Assembly (NCBI RefSeq): GCF_902167145.1 | Contig: NC_050099.1 | Span: 59,910,942 to 59,974,941, forward strand | Source: Zea mays | Lineage: Eukaryota; Streptophyta; Magnoliopsida; Poales; Poaceae | Direction of reading: 5' to 3' | DNA: 64,000 nt | Part shown: one piece after another, positions 1-13,360 of the stretch | Position numbering within the stretch: position 1 is the stretch's first letter | Layout: each line of letters begins with the position of its first letter | Made by a program: the position numbers and the translations under genes | Notes under the pieces: model-generated | Databases searched by the model: none | The model's input: only the letters and a program-made list of their open reading frames with translations | Told to the model about the DNA's origin: nothing

Positions 1-122
1 CTGTGTCGTGAGTATTTTTCGTGCTATCTAGTTGCTTGCACTGTGTTTGCCATTTTAACCTTCCTTGTTTCGTCGAGTTTGATTAAATTTTGAGCTTTGG
101 CATTTTAGCAACCATCGTTTGA

Positions 123-3100
123 ATGGCTGAGGAGAAGAAGATCAACTGCCCCGCTCTGGCCGGGTTTTACGAAGCTATGGAGAAAACCAACACAGAGAAA
201 ATCACCAATGAAATGTTGGCTGGGTTATCTAAAAACTCAAGCGATAGCGAGAGTGTTGATGTAGAAAGTGGAAATGAAGATGTCAAAGACCGGCCATGGA
301 GGTCGAGCCATGTTGTTTTTGGAAAGTCGACTATTAAGCAAGGGCAAATCGAAGCGATGAAAGGGAGATACTTTCATGATATTTTCATCGTGAGGGCTGA
401 AGGGGAGAGTACTGTTCCTCTTCTCGAAGCTGATGAAGTGGTGATTTTCAGAAGCTTCATGAAAGTTGGACTTCGGTTCCCCCTGGACAAGGTGTTGGTC
501 GAAGTTCTAAAAACTTTTGAAATTTGTCATCATCAACTTATCCCGAAGCTTTTATCAAAGAAGGGGTTTTTATATGGGCCCTGAGGAGCCAAGGGTTAGA
601 GCCAGACGCCAGGTGTTTCTGCAATATTCACGAATTATCATATCAGACGAAGGCGACTAGGAAAGAACAATACCACAATAATTTTGGCTACTACAGCTTC
701 GTGCCCAGCTCAGAGGCCAGTTATCCTATGCCTACATTTCAGAAAAAGTGGCCTAGTTCTTCGATGCAAGAGTGGTTTTATGTGAAGAACGACCTGAACC
801 AGAGGGAGGATATAAGGGGCATCATTCAACGTCCTATATGGTCACGCTTCGGCATCAGATAACCTTTAGCCGCACTCGGAAATGACGTGCAAGCGTGCCA
901 AACGGCTTTTAATACTATATGCACCTACATTGGCACGAGGGATTTGATCCAAGAGCATAATGCCTACAGAGTATGGCCCCTTGCAAGTGGATGGGAAATG
1001 CCGAAGGAGGCTGCCGCTGGCTCTAGCCAGGGTGGCCTGGTTTATCTGAAGTACACATTTCGGTTCAGGGATTGGCTTGATGAGCCGAATGATAATTGGT
1101 TGGATGCTATAGAGGCAACAAGTGATGAGCTGCTTGGAGCCTACTCGAGGGCTGAAGACAAAGCTATGACAGTCGCCTTTGGCGCCCGAGGAAAAAAGAG
1201 GCTGAATAGGGTTTTTGATGTTATCAGGTTCATCTACCCCGATTACTGCTATCCCACGCGAAAGCAAGGGAAGAAAAGGAAAGTTGCTACCTCAGCATCT
1301 TCTAGTGTGTCGAGGTCAAAGAAGGTTAAAGTTTTGACGCGTCGACCCAGGCGCATTCAGACGACCGATGTGCCGAAGCTAAGTGAAGGGGTTGTTCCTG
1401 CCACAGAACCAGGTCATGCTATGCCAGTCGAGGTTAGTACAAATCTGACCGAAGAGCCGAAACTAGAGAATACGGCAGAACAGTTTAAGGCGCTGAGTCC
1501 ATCGTCTGCAATGGGACTACTGAAGCCATCAAGCATTCCCGCAGCGACTCCAAGGAAAAGGAGAATGGCTAGCGTGCTAGATGCTGTTCTAGAGTTTGTA
1601 AAAACATCAGCTCCTACCTCTACCGAAGCTCTTAGCACACATGCTAAAGATTCAAGGAAAACTGGCGACGCCAGCATGGCCCACATTCTTGCTGAAGCTG
1701 GATCTTCAGAAGCTCCTACCAAAGCTAGACCTTCAGAAACTGCACCGATAACTCTGGAGAAAGAGAGTGTTCCTACGAAATCCAAATCTCCTACTCCTAA
1801 AGCACCCATTAAAGAGCTAGAATTCATTGTTCGACATCCTTCGGGAAAGCAGCTATCAGAAGAGCAGTTTGCCAAAGTGCAACACTATGCCAGGGATCTG
1901 AAGTACCTCCAAGGGTCCTTGGTATATGGTGGCTGTGACGAAGATGACTTCGTTTACTGTCTGCCAGATAGCAAAGAGATACATGTCTGTCAGGAAATGA
2001 TGGACAATATAGGATATCCGAAGCTTGAACTTGCCCTATCTGCAATGTCGAAAGATTAGCTTGCAGACAGTCTTGCTTACAATAGTATGAAGGTGTGTAT
2101 ACTTTGACTTGTATAAAATAAATTATTTTTATGGTTTTTCTTGCTACCGTTATGTGCTTACTCTTCATTTTCTAGGGATTAATTCTAAGCAAGGTTCTAA
2201 AGGCCTAGAAGGAAGAAGATGAGAGCTACCAAATAACTATTGGGAATCTTCGCTCAGAAGTCATAACACTAAGGAACGAAGCTCTTGAAAAGGATAAGAT
2301 ATTACTTTCCTTAGTGGATAGGCTGAAATCTAACGAGGCTAAACTTGCTACAGAAGCCAAAGTTCATAAAGCCGAAGTGGAAGAACTAAAAAGGAAGGTT
2401 GCTGAAGCAACCAAAAATTTTGAAGTTGAGGTAGTGAAGCATGAGATTTGTGAGATTGATAGGTCAAGAGCACAAAAGAATGTCGATGAGCTTCGTGCTT
2501 CCAAAGAAAGGTGTTATGAAATATCCTTGGAATGCGCCAGGAAATTAAAGGGCAGCTTCGCTAGGGTTGGGGCATACTCTAAGCAGAGATTCATCCGCGG
2601 CGACCCTGATGGAGTTGTCTAGTGGATCAGTGGGGAAGTTGAAGCTTTTGACGAAATTCTAAGTGACCGAAGATATTTCTGCGCCTTTGCTGGTGCACGG
2701 GGGGCCACATCCTTCTTGGAGAAGGCTAGTTGCGAACATGCCAAGGCTGTAGTTCAGCCAGAATTTGTTTTCTCAGCCGACGACATTAAAAACCCCTCAG
2801 CCGAAGCTTCTGCATTAGGCAGGAAATTTTACTCTGAGGTATGGATGAAGGGTGGCCGTGATATAGCTAATGAAGCTATTAGAAAGAATGAAAAAGAATC
2901 TCACGACGCTCAAGAAAAAGCCAAAAGAGCTGAAGAAGTTGTTGAGCGTGCGAGGCTTATAGGTACCTTTATTGAGGTTTAGCTTCGTAATCCATTTTTA
3001 GCTTCAGAACTAACACATATTTTATGATGCATCTGAACTTTCTCCCCCACCGGAGCCATACAACCCAGAAGCCGACCCGGCCCTGAAGGAAGCGCTCGAG

Positions 3101-3177
3101 ATGATTAAAATTGTCAATGAAGTTGTTGACGTAGCTATCAACAACTGCAAAATGAAGCCACCGAAAAAGTGTTGAAA
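123..3177 (+). pseudogene. Transposase_28-type gene, antisense to element A, with intron and coiled coil
   Basis: A decayed gene on the plus strand, opposite to the element that carries it. It starts at the ATG at 123 (MAEEKK...). The region of similarity to the plant 'putative gypsy type transposon' domain (PF04195) is centred on FRSFMKVGLRFPLDKV and RSQGLEPDARCFCN. The frame is broken near 545 by a frameshift, at 860 by a stop and at 2057 by a stop. A probable intron spans 2093-2175 (AAG|GTGTGT to TTTTCTAG|GG), and joining across it keeps the frame. Downstream, 2176-2980 encodes a charged heptad-like stretch rich in K, E and A, probably coiled coil. A second, poorly bounded intron probably lies at about 2977-3028, followed by a short last exon ending in KMKPPKKC near 3174. 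The domain's function is unknown; despite its name it has no proven transposase activity. Confidence 0.7.
2093..2175 (+). other. Probable intron of the antisense gene
   Basis: The donor ATGAAG|GTGTGTAT and the acceptor CATTTTCTAG|GGATT flank an 83-bp T-rich segment. Removing it keeps one reading frame from the lysine- and alanine-rich exon upstream to the coiled-coil exon downstream. A spliceable intron on this strand shows that the gene was made from its own transcript rather than being a chance frame opposite gag. Confidence 0.6.
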
Positions 3178-3625
3178 GAAGATTAAAGATTTGTATATTT
3201 GAGAGTTTAGTTTTTGTACATAGCTTTTGCCTTTGTAAGAACCAAGTATCAACTATTTGCATGTGTATTAATGTAATATATTTCTTTGTGATGCATGAAA
3301 CCTTCATACATACCGTTTTTGATCCGCTGGCGAAAAAACACCTTCCCTTCTTTTCATGCTTCATGAAGAAAAAGATTCCCCTTCTGTCGATTCAATACTG
3401 GGTATTATGCCACAGTTGTTGTGTAGTAATACTGCTGATGAAGATTCCCCTCCTATGTAAAAATATATATACCGAAGGCATATCTTGTGCTACATCACAT
3501 TCTTTCATGATCCAACATGTATTTTTGAAGGAGCAATTTTCCTTCTTCTCCACGGCTTTTTGCTGATGCAAAATGATGTATGATGCGATGATATGCGATA
3601 TGATGGTATGATGCAAAATGATGTT

Positions 3626-3955
3626 AAGCTCTGCATTCCCTTAGGAACAACTTTGAAGTCTCTTCACCTCTTACTTAGGTGGTATTTCAGCTCTGCATTC
3701 CTTTAGGAACGACTTTGGAGCTAAGCTCTGCATTCCCTAAGGAACGACTTTGGAGCTTCTTCACCTTTTACTTAGGTGGCATTTAAGCTCTGCATCCACT
3801 TAGAAACAACTTTAGATCTTCTTGACCTTTTACTTAGGTGGCATTTAAGCTCTGCATCCCCTAAGGAACGACTTTGGAGCTTCTTCACCTTTTATTTAGG
3901 TGGCATTTAAGCTCTGCATTCCCTTAGGAACTACTTTGGAGCTTCATCACCCTTC
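3626..3955. repeat. About 62-bp tandem repeat, about six units
   Basis: Units begin with AGCTCTGCATTCCC and run through TAGGAACGACTTTGGAGC and TTCACCTTTTACTTAGGTGG. Starts are near 3626, 3690, 3723 (a short unit), 3786, 3848 and 3908. The array lies between the 3' end of the antisense gene and the 3' end of gag, that is, between two converging genes. A short ATGATG-rich simple repeat precedes it at about 3565-3625. It has no coding meaning that I can see. Confidence 0.75.
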
Positions 3956-4208
3956 CTGTAACACTCGATGGTGTAAACACAGATTTTTTTACAATAGGTC
4001 GAAGATTACACCTTCTTATATTGTCTTTGAAGGGGAGCAACATAAGGACAGAAAGGTAAAGAGTACATTAGATATGAAAAATTTGTAATGGAGCCCCTAT
4101 GTGACTTCTGTAAATGTGCCTCGACTCAGGCACAATGCTGTTGATTGTGCGAGCTTCGGATTCTCCATGCGCGTCACGCTGTTGCTGTGTTCGGCGGTGC
4201 CCTTCTAG

Positions 4209-5625
4209 CTACTGATTGTGGGTCAAGGCTGGTGCCATAGGTGGTGGTGGTAGCGGGACCCATGCAACTTGAGAGTGGCTTTCCGAAGCAACTGATGTTG
4301 TGGGCTGTTGGTTGCCCACATACTCGAGAATGTATGGGGAATAGCACGAAGCGGTATGCAGGCCCTGCTTTGACTGATTCTGCCTTGCTTCGGCTTCAGC
4401 TATCTCTTTCTGCTTCTGGATCATGACTTGGCATGTCCTTGTTGTATGTCCTTTGTCCTCCCCGCGGAATAAATAAAACAATCTCCTGGGTTGGGAGCTG
4501 AACCTTCCTCCGAAGGTTCTGCCTCCTCTACCTCTTGGAGTCGGTGGCCTGTAAGAGCTTTGTTGCATCCCTAAAGTCTAGGAGCTCTGTTGATGCCCTT
4601 GAGAGTGGTTTCCTCTGTCATCACCTGAGCTGGGATTGTGGATCGTCCTGACATGCCTGGGGTGGAGCCTTCCTCCGAAGCTCCTGGTCATCTCAGAATA
4701 CCTATAGGCTTCCTCCCTTCTCTGGCGGAAATCGTTGTCAGCTCGGATGTACTCATCCATTTTCTAGAGACGCTTCTCCAAGGTTTGTGGTGGCTTACTT
4801 GCAAAATATTGTGTCGTTGGTCCTGGTCTGAGACCCTTGATCATGGCTTCAATGACAATCTCATTAGGGACTGTAGGCGCCTATGCTCTAAGACGCAAGA
4901 ACCTTCGGACGTACGCCTGCAAGTACTCCTCATGGTCTTGTGTGCATTGGAATAGTGCTTGGGCAGTTACTGGCGTCGTTTGGAAACCATGGAAGCTGGT
5001 GACTAGCATATCCTTCAGCTTCTGCCATGAAGTGATTGTTCCTAACCGAAGAGAAGAATACCATGTTTGAGCCACACTTCTGACTGCATGATGAAGGACT
5101 TTGGCATGACAACAGTGTTGCCCCCATATGAGGATATGGTTGCTTTGTAGCTCATCAGAAACTACTTTGGATCTAAGTGTCCATCATACATGGGGAGTTG
5201 AGGTGGCTTGTAAGATGATGGCCACGGGGTAGCCTGCAACTCTGCTGCTAGAGGAGAAGCATCATATTAGCAAAGTTGTCATGATGAAAGTCATCGTACC
5301 ATTCATCCTCATTGATTGGGCTTTCCTGACGAAGCTCCCTGTGTTGGGGCCTTCGGTCTTGGTCATCCTGAGTAAGGTGACGCATCTCCTTGGCAGCTTC
5401 GTCGATCTTCTTCTGAAGGTTGGCTTGTCGGAGCATCTTTTCTCTCTTCCTTTGTACTTGCTGATGAATGGCCTCCAAGTCCCTGATCTCCTGATCCAAC
5501 TCCTCCTCCTAAGGTGTTGGGCTGGTAGCCTTTCTCTTCTAGCTTCTAGCTTCTCGCAGGGAGAGTGTCTCCTGATTTGTGTCCAGTGGCTACAGGGCAG
5601 CCCCTGGCGTTGTTGTCTTCTTCGA
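4209..5625 (-). pseudogene. gag of element A (broken)
   Basis: A Ty3/gypsy-type gag remnant reading from about 5625 down to 4209. It has an N-terminal heptad-like segment (LDQEIRDLEAIHQQVQRK, about 5460-5500) and a capsid-like part (AQTWYSSLRLGTITSWQ at about 5020-5075; FQCTQDHEEYLQAYVRRFLR near 4890-4960). An R/G-rich stretch and a knuckle region end it. The first cysteine of the knuckle is lost (YLFRGEDKGHTTRTC instead of the CLFCGEDKGHTTRMC seen in element D). Several frameshifts and stops break it, and the expected start ATG near 5612 is missing. Confidence 0.75.
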
Positions 5626-5665
5626 CAGAAGGTGGTCGTTTGAGTTCACCGGAGGTGGGCGCCAA

Positions 5666-6025
5666 TGTTTTTCACTTGTTCTCAAATGTTGTAGATCAAG
5701 AACAAGGCAACACAATTGTTAATTATTACGGACCTTCGTCTTCCGAAACATTATCTCCACACGGGTATAATGTTCATCACACGAAGGTCAAGAAGGACAT
5801 ACCTTCATCATTTTATATGTGAATTGGAATGCGAAAGGATTAAAGGCAGTGACTACATCTAATTAATTCATACATATTTGTATTTCATAAAACATGTATG
5901 AATATTAACAGTATTAACATTATAATGATACCTTCAGCTTGCTCGAAAGTGAAGATGCGAGAGAATGATTACAATATAGCGTGAATAGTACGATGCTACT
6001 GTTCATCTATTTATAAGCACAAGAC
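5666..6025 (-). repeat. 5' LTR of element A, first part
   Basis: Begins TGTTTTTCACTTGTTCTC next to the primer site and matches the LTRs of element D through the TATA-like CTATTTATAAGCACA, where element B interrupts it. The remainder is 22159-22469. Confidence 0.85.
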
Positions 6026-6832
6026 TGTCACACCTGGGTTTTAGGGGTCCAAAACTCGGGCGCGAAATAATCACCAGGTGTGCTAGGACCAAGTCTCACA
6101 CATATGATGAATAGTGGTACAGAAACGAATGTCACATCTTTACTATATAATAGGAGTTCTGTACAAAATAAATAAATAATTACATCATACGGAGACAACG
6201 ATCCAGCAACCCAAAGTTGATTGGGAGACGATGGCCTAGACCTCTCACGAACTTGTCACAGCATCCTACCAGCACCTCATCCTGCGGTACCTGTTCTTGA
6301 CCTGTGGGGGTGTGAGACAGCAAGAGTGAGCTCACATATGTTCATCGCTCAACAAGTTGTGGGGAATAATGTGCATGAACTCGCCAAAGGTGGGAGCTCA
6401 TGTAAAGTGTAAGGCTTACCAAAGAGGATGGTTAGAGCTGAGCATTGCTTTTAAAGTTGGTCAAAATTTTATTAGCAATTACTAAGTATAAGTAAATACC
6501 AACCCAATTAAGTAGTAGAAAAAAATTTGATAACAACACCTGCAATGTGATGCATATGACAAATTGAATTTAGTTCCATAAATTAATCATGTGAGGGTCC
6601 GAGCTGCTCATGACCGTGAGCACGGCTGATATACTAGTTTTACACTCTGCAGAGGTTGCACATCTTTACCCACAAGTCATGTTACCCATATGCCAAGGGA
6701 TAGCGACTCCCATACACCTCTACCTAGGAGGCGAGGCAGGGTAACACTATGAGGCCTTTACAAAGTTCCACTAGCTTCAGAAAACCCGCTACAATTTCTA
6801 GGAAGCTCCAATGCAGGGACCCCTTGCCTGAC

Positions 6833-8709
6833 TAAAAGTTCCCTATGCCCGGGAATAGGATCTGGATGTCGCCTAGAGGGGGGTGAATAGGAGAATAATA
6901 ATTATCACTTTAAAACTGGAAATTCTTACTCTACTCGAAGGCTGGATCGCAGTGGAATGAAGGACCCTTCGAATAGGTTGCAGCGGAATAGAAGATCCTG
7001 TCTTAAAATACCCTGCACTTCGAAGACAGCTTGAACCACATATAAATATTGAAGTGCAAGTATAAACAACAAATAAGACAGAGAAACAGCACACAGCACA
7101 GAGCAGAGCACACAGATATAGGGATTTATCCTGAGGTTCGGCCAAGCATGAAATGCTTGCCTAGTCCTCGTTGGAGTTAGCCACACCTTGGCTTGGAGTC
7201 TATTTCAACTCCTTCCTCCGTTTGCTTAGATCTGTCAGTGCGACAGATAGAGCCTTCCACTATGTTGATATCAGTTACAACGATGTCGTGGCTACTTACA
7301 ATCTTCTCGACAGCACTCCGGTAGAGTAACAATGCGCTCAAGATATTGCTCTAGCTCTCAGCAGCACTTCCCCTCTCTGTAAAGGCTTATAACTTCGCCT
7401 CTACACAAACTAGAGAGATACACAAGAGAGAGAGAGAGAGAAAGAATTGATCCAAATGATGTATGGACTTGTTTGCTGCGCTTGTGTACTTGTTAGAGGC
7501 GCCTAGGGGTCCCTTTTGTAGCCCCAAAGGGCCTAGGAGCCGTTGGAGCTTCATTTGGAAGCTCCCAGCCTTCCCTGGTTGCGGGTGCACCGGACTGTCC
7601 GGTGGCGCACCGGACAATGAATAGTAACGGATCTGATGGACAGTTTCCTTCTCTGGAAGAGCTAGCCATTGGTGCACCGGACAGGTTACTATTCACTGGC
7701 ATGTGCACCAGACAGATCACTATTCACTATCTGTGCACCGGACACAGCTACTATTCACTGCCATGTGCACCGGACAAGTCGCTATTCACTGTCCTGTGCA
7801 CCGGACAGAGTTACTATTCACTGTCCTGTGCACCGGACATATACTATTCACTGTCCTTTGCACCAGTCAACAGCACACTAAGTGATTTTTCCTCCGTTCT
7901 TTCTCCGTTTGACTTCAACTTTTGGGAGGATTTTCCTGAGGCTTAAACAAAGACATCTAGAGTATAATCCAATTGATTTAGTCCTAGAAACTTACATCTT
8001 TTTTGTTCTTCTCCTAGGTTTTCTGTTTCTCCTCCATCAGAGCTCAGAATGGTACTTTCTCTACAGAAATAGTTAGAGAGCAAACCAAAGCACCAAACTT
8101 GTAGTAAGAGGTGTATGCAACATGGTTGAACACTCAAACCTTACATACTTAACCTTTTTCATTGTTTTACCAAATTTGGCATGTTTGAGGTCGATGTTGG
8201 ACTCTAAACCATTAAGTCAACTTGACTTGATCTAGATTGACATATCTGAGCTCCAACTCCCTTGTTCATTTCTCGAGCTTTATCTTGAGCCTTATGACTT
8301 ACACCACATAACTGTAGATGTTACCTCATTGGTTGTAAGTCATGTCCTTATGTAGTGATCCTTGATGCACCATAACTCTTAACTCGATCAACCTTGACTT
8401 TGCAAGTCTTCTTCTTCACCCCTGGCTTTGGGTTCCTGGTCTCCTTGACCTTCTCCCGTGCACTCGGTACCTCGAAGCTCTTCTTGCCTCCATCCTTGGC
8501 TTGATCGGTTGTCTCTCAATTACGCACACCGAGTCTCACTTAAGCAATGTTCATTATCTATAGATAATTCAGTCTTTGGACCATCACACTTGTTCACTTG
8601 TGTTGAACCCTGTTAGCTTTGCATTAAGCACCTGTTCAACACTTAGCACACTTGTTAGTCCTTTAATTGGGTTGTCATCCAAACACCAAAACCCACAAGA
8701 GAGCTTTCA
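6833..8709 (-). repeat. 3' LTR of element C
   Basis: It is 1877 bp, about 100 bp longer than the other LTR (17597-19375), and most of the difference lies in a small tandem repeat at 7660-7870. It contains TTTTGTAGCCCC and TATAAATATTG-like AT-rich stretches, but I cannot place the promoter securely. Confidence 0.85.
7660..7872. repeat. Minisatellite inside LTR of element C
   Basis: Units of roughly 26-30 bp built from GTGCACCGGACAG, ACTATTCACT and GTCC(A/T)GTGC. About seven units here against about four in the partner LTR at 18430-18540. The three overlapping open frames over it are repeat artefacts. Confidence 0.75.
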
Positions 8710-11233
8710 ATCTCCCCCTTTTTGGTGATTGATGGCAACACAATTAAAGCTTACACAAGAATAAGATTTAAAGCACAAATTTTGAATTCTAAGTTTATAG
8801 AATGCTCCCCCTAAATATGTGCTTACATTAAAATCTTAACTTTGGCCTTATATGCCAAATTGCACATACTTAGGCTAATTCGAAGCATTACTACACCTTA
8901 GCACCTGTGGGATGCATTGTGTCAAGAATTAAATTGTGATGCATATAAACAAAAATGCACAGAATAAGAGTTAAACACCAATTAAATGGATATACCATAG
9001 GAATATCAACCTACCACTATTCACCATTAAGATACCATTTTAAAGCACCAGAACCATATGAATATCTATTACAGGACAAACACAATAGATACCAATTGAT
9101 TCATATCAACGGAAGCACTAATTTTGCATTATCACCATATAATACAACAATAAGCATATGATAAGTATTATCAACAAAACTAACACAGGAAACCCCTTTG
9201 GGTCCTTTAGCACATACAAAATTAATCTTCACCCTCTTCACACTTAAGATAAGCTTTCCTCTCAGGTCGAGGTGAGCTTTAATGCACAAATTCTCCCCCT
9301 TTGACATCAAACACCAAAACCATATTCAAGCAAGAACATAGGATGATGTCAAGGGACAACAGGGTATTAAGCAGATAAAATGCAACACACTAACATTAGT
9401 CCCCCTTACACATTAAACTTATGCAACACAAGCATTGGAGGAAAATTAAGATACAAATACGCAAAAGGTCAATACCTCCTTTTGTACCTTTACCATGTTA
9501 TGGTGTACTTTCCATCTAAGTAGGCGGAGTTCCTTTTGCCATCAATTTAAGATTTCCATCTTGAAAGTTTTATCTCTAGGGAGCTCCTTCACACTTGTGC
9601 CTGATCCTTTATCCCGACCTTTTCTTGTTGCTAAGACACCAAACTTAGAACAAGTTATAGTATTGTGGCACAAGATGAAGCTTCTATTCTAGTGATTACC
9701 AAGAGATACCAATGGAAGCACACTACCAAGGCTACTAATTGAAAGATCATCACTGTCATAGCTCCATGATATTTAAAGATAAGCATCTAGGATCACCAAC
9801 TATTATAGAGCATGAGCAATCTTTAAATATGCAATTACTCACAACTTTAGATACCAATTACTCGACTTGTGGAGGCACCCAAGTCCTGATTGCTCCATTT
9901 CTTGCTCATCTTCCCTTTTCCACCTTGAGACTATATAGGATCACTAAAGAAATAGTTAGTCTCAAAAGACACAAGTTATGTTTGCTCCCCCTAAAGTTGT
10001 GCATCAAGTATTTGAATGACTCGCACCTTGCACATTCTAGTGTCCTCAGAACTAGAGGGGATCACAACATACCTTGGTCTAGGCATAATATATCAATTGC
10101 ATCACAAAAAGATACCAATTGAATAAATGACATAATACAACTTATGACTAGTGGAAACAATGCATGCCTCAATATATATAACATTTTAAAAGCAACCTAG
10201 GCACGCTTCACACATGATGATCATTGCAACACATATACCAATTGAAAAACGACAAGATCATGCATATAAAGCACAATGTCTAAGCACACCATGATTAAGA
10301 AGTATTTTTTTAGGTACACCAAAGGAAACAACATTTTAAAGCATTAAGCACCTAAGCCAAGATACTACCAATTGAAAGGCAAGAACATAGTATGATCACA
10401 ATCAACGGAACTTCAAGATATTCAATGAAATTGCATAGTTTCATCCTTCATACCTTTGCCTTTTACCTGAATGCCATGAGATTCATTCTTTTTAGGTAGT
10501 GTGGAGTGAGAGCACCTGTTGTCACCAATTGAGGGCTCCTTATGCTCATGCACCTCATAGCTCGAGAGGGTGCATTAGAGACACAACATGGATTTCTTGT
10601 TTTGGTATACATAGAGTACCAAGACAAAGTAATCATGTGAATTGGACTAAACAAAACTATCATGCTTGCACATAGGTTCATAAATAATCATTAAAAACCA
10701 TACAACATGATTTACAAAAAGATACAGGTTTAGCCACATACACCAAGAGAGTTAATCATGGTAAATATATCAAATGAAAAGCTACCCATTGAATGATTCA
10801 AGATATATAACCTATAAAGCACACAGTCATGATTGAGCAAGCATGATTATGATCTTGGAAGTCATGAATCATTAATTGAAATATATTCAACACAAGCAAT
10901 CTCAAAAGCATAACTACTCCAAGGGTAGGTATAGCACAACAATCCAACTTAAGAGCAATACTGATTGGAAATAATGCACTTAAGATACACGGGTACCGTC
11001 CTTTGGAGAGCGAGTTGCAGATTCTCATCAAAGTCCTTTGCTTGATTCACCAATAATGATTAAGGACCTCTACAACTTATTTAACTCGAGATGAACATGA
11101 GATTAGTATTGCACAATAATTCAACCTTGGGTCAATAAATAGACAATAAAATTGACAGCTTAAGCATAGAGTTTGAATTAACCATCTTAAGCTCTCCCAA
11201 GATCTCCAGTCCATATCGAGGCACCTGCATGGT
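8710..11233. other. Non-coding internal region of element C
   Basis: About 2.5 kb of AT-rich DNA between the gag stop and the 3' LTR. No protease, integrase, reverse transcriptase or RNase H motif can be read in any minus-strand frame. The word TACCAATTGA or a close variant recurs (near 9091, 9850, 10100, 10240, 10370 and others); the same word marks the junction of LTR and primer site at 17590-17600. Nothing else is recognised here. Confidence 0.6.
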
Positions 11234-12688
11234 CTAGTTGGCACAGTTTGGTACCCATCTCGGGATGGGTCCATAACGTTCATCTAAAAGAGCCTTTGGT
11301 ACCCAGATAGCAGTTGTGCTAGTTCTAGGTGATCTCATTACTGATCTAGCACAAGTGTATGATTTGGGTCTCCTAAGCGAATAAGATTGAGATAAATTTA
11401 CTTGCTTAGGAACCTTACCCTTCTTACATACCTTAGGTAGATGACCATGCTCACCACACATGTAGCAGAAGCATCGCTCAACCTGACATGACGCTTGTTG
11501 TTTGTCTTTTTTCTTGGTGAGGATCACCTTGGATGGTGCACGTGTTTGATTCTTCATGAGCGGACATGAAGTGATCATATGATCCTTGTCATTGCATCCA
11601 AAACATCTCCTCATCCCTTCATCCTTGTCTTTGTACGGACAAGACGCAATGAGGTGGCCTAATTCCTTGCACTTGAAGCACCTCCTTTTTCCTCTTCCCT
11701 TTTTGCTCTTGGATGACATAGAGATATGATGAGTGCAAACAACATGACTAATTGAATTTTTACCTTTTTCCTTGTTCATGTTTATTTCTTCATTTATTGC
11801 TTTAGGAACATCATTCTTATGGAGTTTAACACTTGCTGCAGTTTCTCCCGTCTCAAGCTTCTTCACCACGCGTCCGTGGATATCTTGAGGAGGTTGAGCA
11901 ATGTGTCTTCTCCTTAGTTGCTTTGCTTTATTGTTCCTTTCTTTATTGATGAACAACTTTTCTTTTGATCCTGCAGCTTGATGCTCATTCAAAAATTGGC
12001 TTTCTTTTGAGCAACAGGGGTTAGCACATGGTGATATATTATCTAAATGCGCACGTGTGCAAGAATGAGGTTCACATGAATTTAAGTTCGCAATTACAAC
12101 CTCATGAGCAACATCAAGCATGATATGGTCATCAACTAATACATTATGAGAATAAGATAGCATATCATATTTTTCACTTAAAGCAAGTTTTTCTAAATTT
12201 ATCATTTCTACTTGACTCTTAAGCATAGAATTCTCAGTTTTAAGTTGAGCAACATCAGATAATACATCATGATTATTTCTTTGCTCAAATAAAACAGATT
12301 CATACCGTTGGACCAAATTATCATGAGAGCACTTTAGCTCCTCATGTTCTTTGGTCATCTTCTCCAGGCTGTCGTTGGTTTTGATGAGAGTCTCCTCTAG
12401 CCTGAGAAGCGTCTCGCCATGTTCCTTGTTCCTCCTCAACAGCTTAACCAAGAGCACTTTATCTTCTTTGTTGAGATGGGTGTAGAACCGGCGAATCTCC
12501 TCTTCTTCCACATCGCCGGTCTCATTATCCCTGTCATTATTATCACTGGAACCAATACAGGAAAATGTACCTTGTGGTGATGAAGACTCATCCTCGCTAT
12601 CATCCTCATATTCCTCCTCATCATCGCTTTCGTCTCCACTATCATTGTTAGCAATAAGACATTTATAACTAGTGGAAGACAACCTGTC
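11234..12688 (-). pseudogene. gag of element C, C-terminal part with three zinc knuckles
   Basis: The main part of a copia-type gag on the minus strand, ending with the stop at 11234. It follows an acidic stretch (DSGDESDDEEEYEDDSED), a long coiled-coil-like region and a basic region. Three CX2CX4HX4C knuckles follow: CFKCKELGHLIASC, CFGCNDKDHMITSC and CYMCGEHGHLPKVC. The N-terminal part lies at 17124-17546, on the other side of element D. The two halves are in the same frame once D is removed. The end (IWVPKALLDE) is where pol normally continues in this type of element, but here a stop follows shortly after. Confidence 0.85.
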
Positions 12689-13360
12689 TGTTGGGGACTT
12701 GTTCTCAAATGCTATGAAATAAGAACAAGGCAACACAGAGAGAAGTTAATGATTAATGTCCTTCGTCCTTCGAAACATTATTTCCTTAGGATATAACGAT
12801 ATTCGGACGAAGGTCATGAAGGACATACCTTCATCATCGCAGTATATGTTAATAAAGGAAGAAGCATATGGAATATAAGAAACAACATGAGCTATCACAT
12901 AACATTATTAACTCATCTTCATTATATTATCATGGAAAAACAGAAACAATATTGAATTACATTTGTAACTTCGGCTTGACAGAAGGTGAAAGTGCAAGTG
13001 TGACGCACAAGCAAGTACAAATCAGCGTGAACAGTACGAGGGTACTGTTCATCTATTTATAGGCACAGGTCGCAGCCTGTGTAAAATTACAATCATGCCC
13101 TTTATATTTACTATTGACTTATGGATAATCCAACGGGGACTAGATAGCCTTTTCCCCTTTAAGTCGGTTCCTTTTTCCGCCATTGAGCTAAAGCTCCCCT
13201 GCATGTAGCTTCGGAGCCACATCAGCCTTCGTCTCAATCTTGCTTTTCACCTCGTGTATGGTTTTAGGCCGAGTCCGAAGGTACCTGTTCATATGTTACA
13301 CTTGGAAAACATTGTTAAATCATGTTTTTGAGGACCTTCAGAAGACAAAGGCTCCCAACA
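12689..13360 (-). repeat. 3' LTR of element D
   Basis: TG...CA bounded and matches 16451-17123. The TATA-like CTATTTATAGGCAC is at about 13050-13063 on the plus strand. On the right it is followed by the reversed purine tract GTAGCCCCTCGC. Confidence 0.9.

Noticed and set aside
7602..7946. Repetitive 'CAPD' frames
   Set aside because: Three overlapping readings of the LTR minisatellite.
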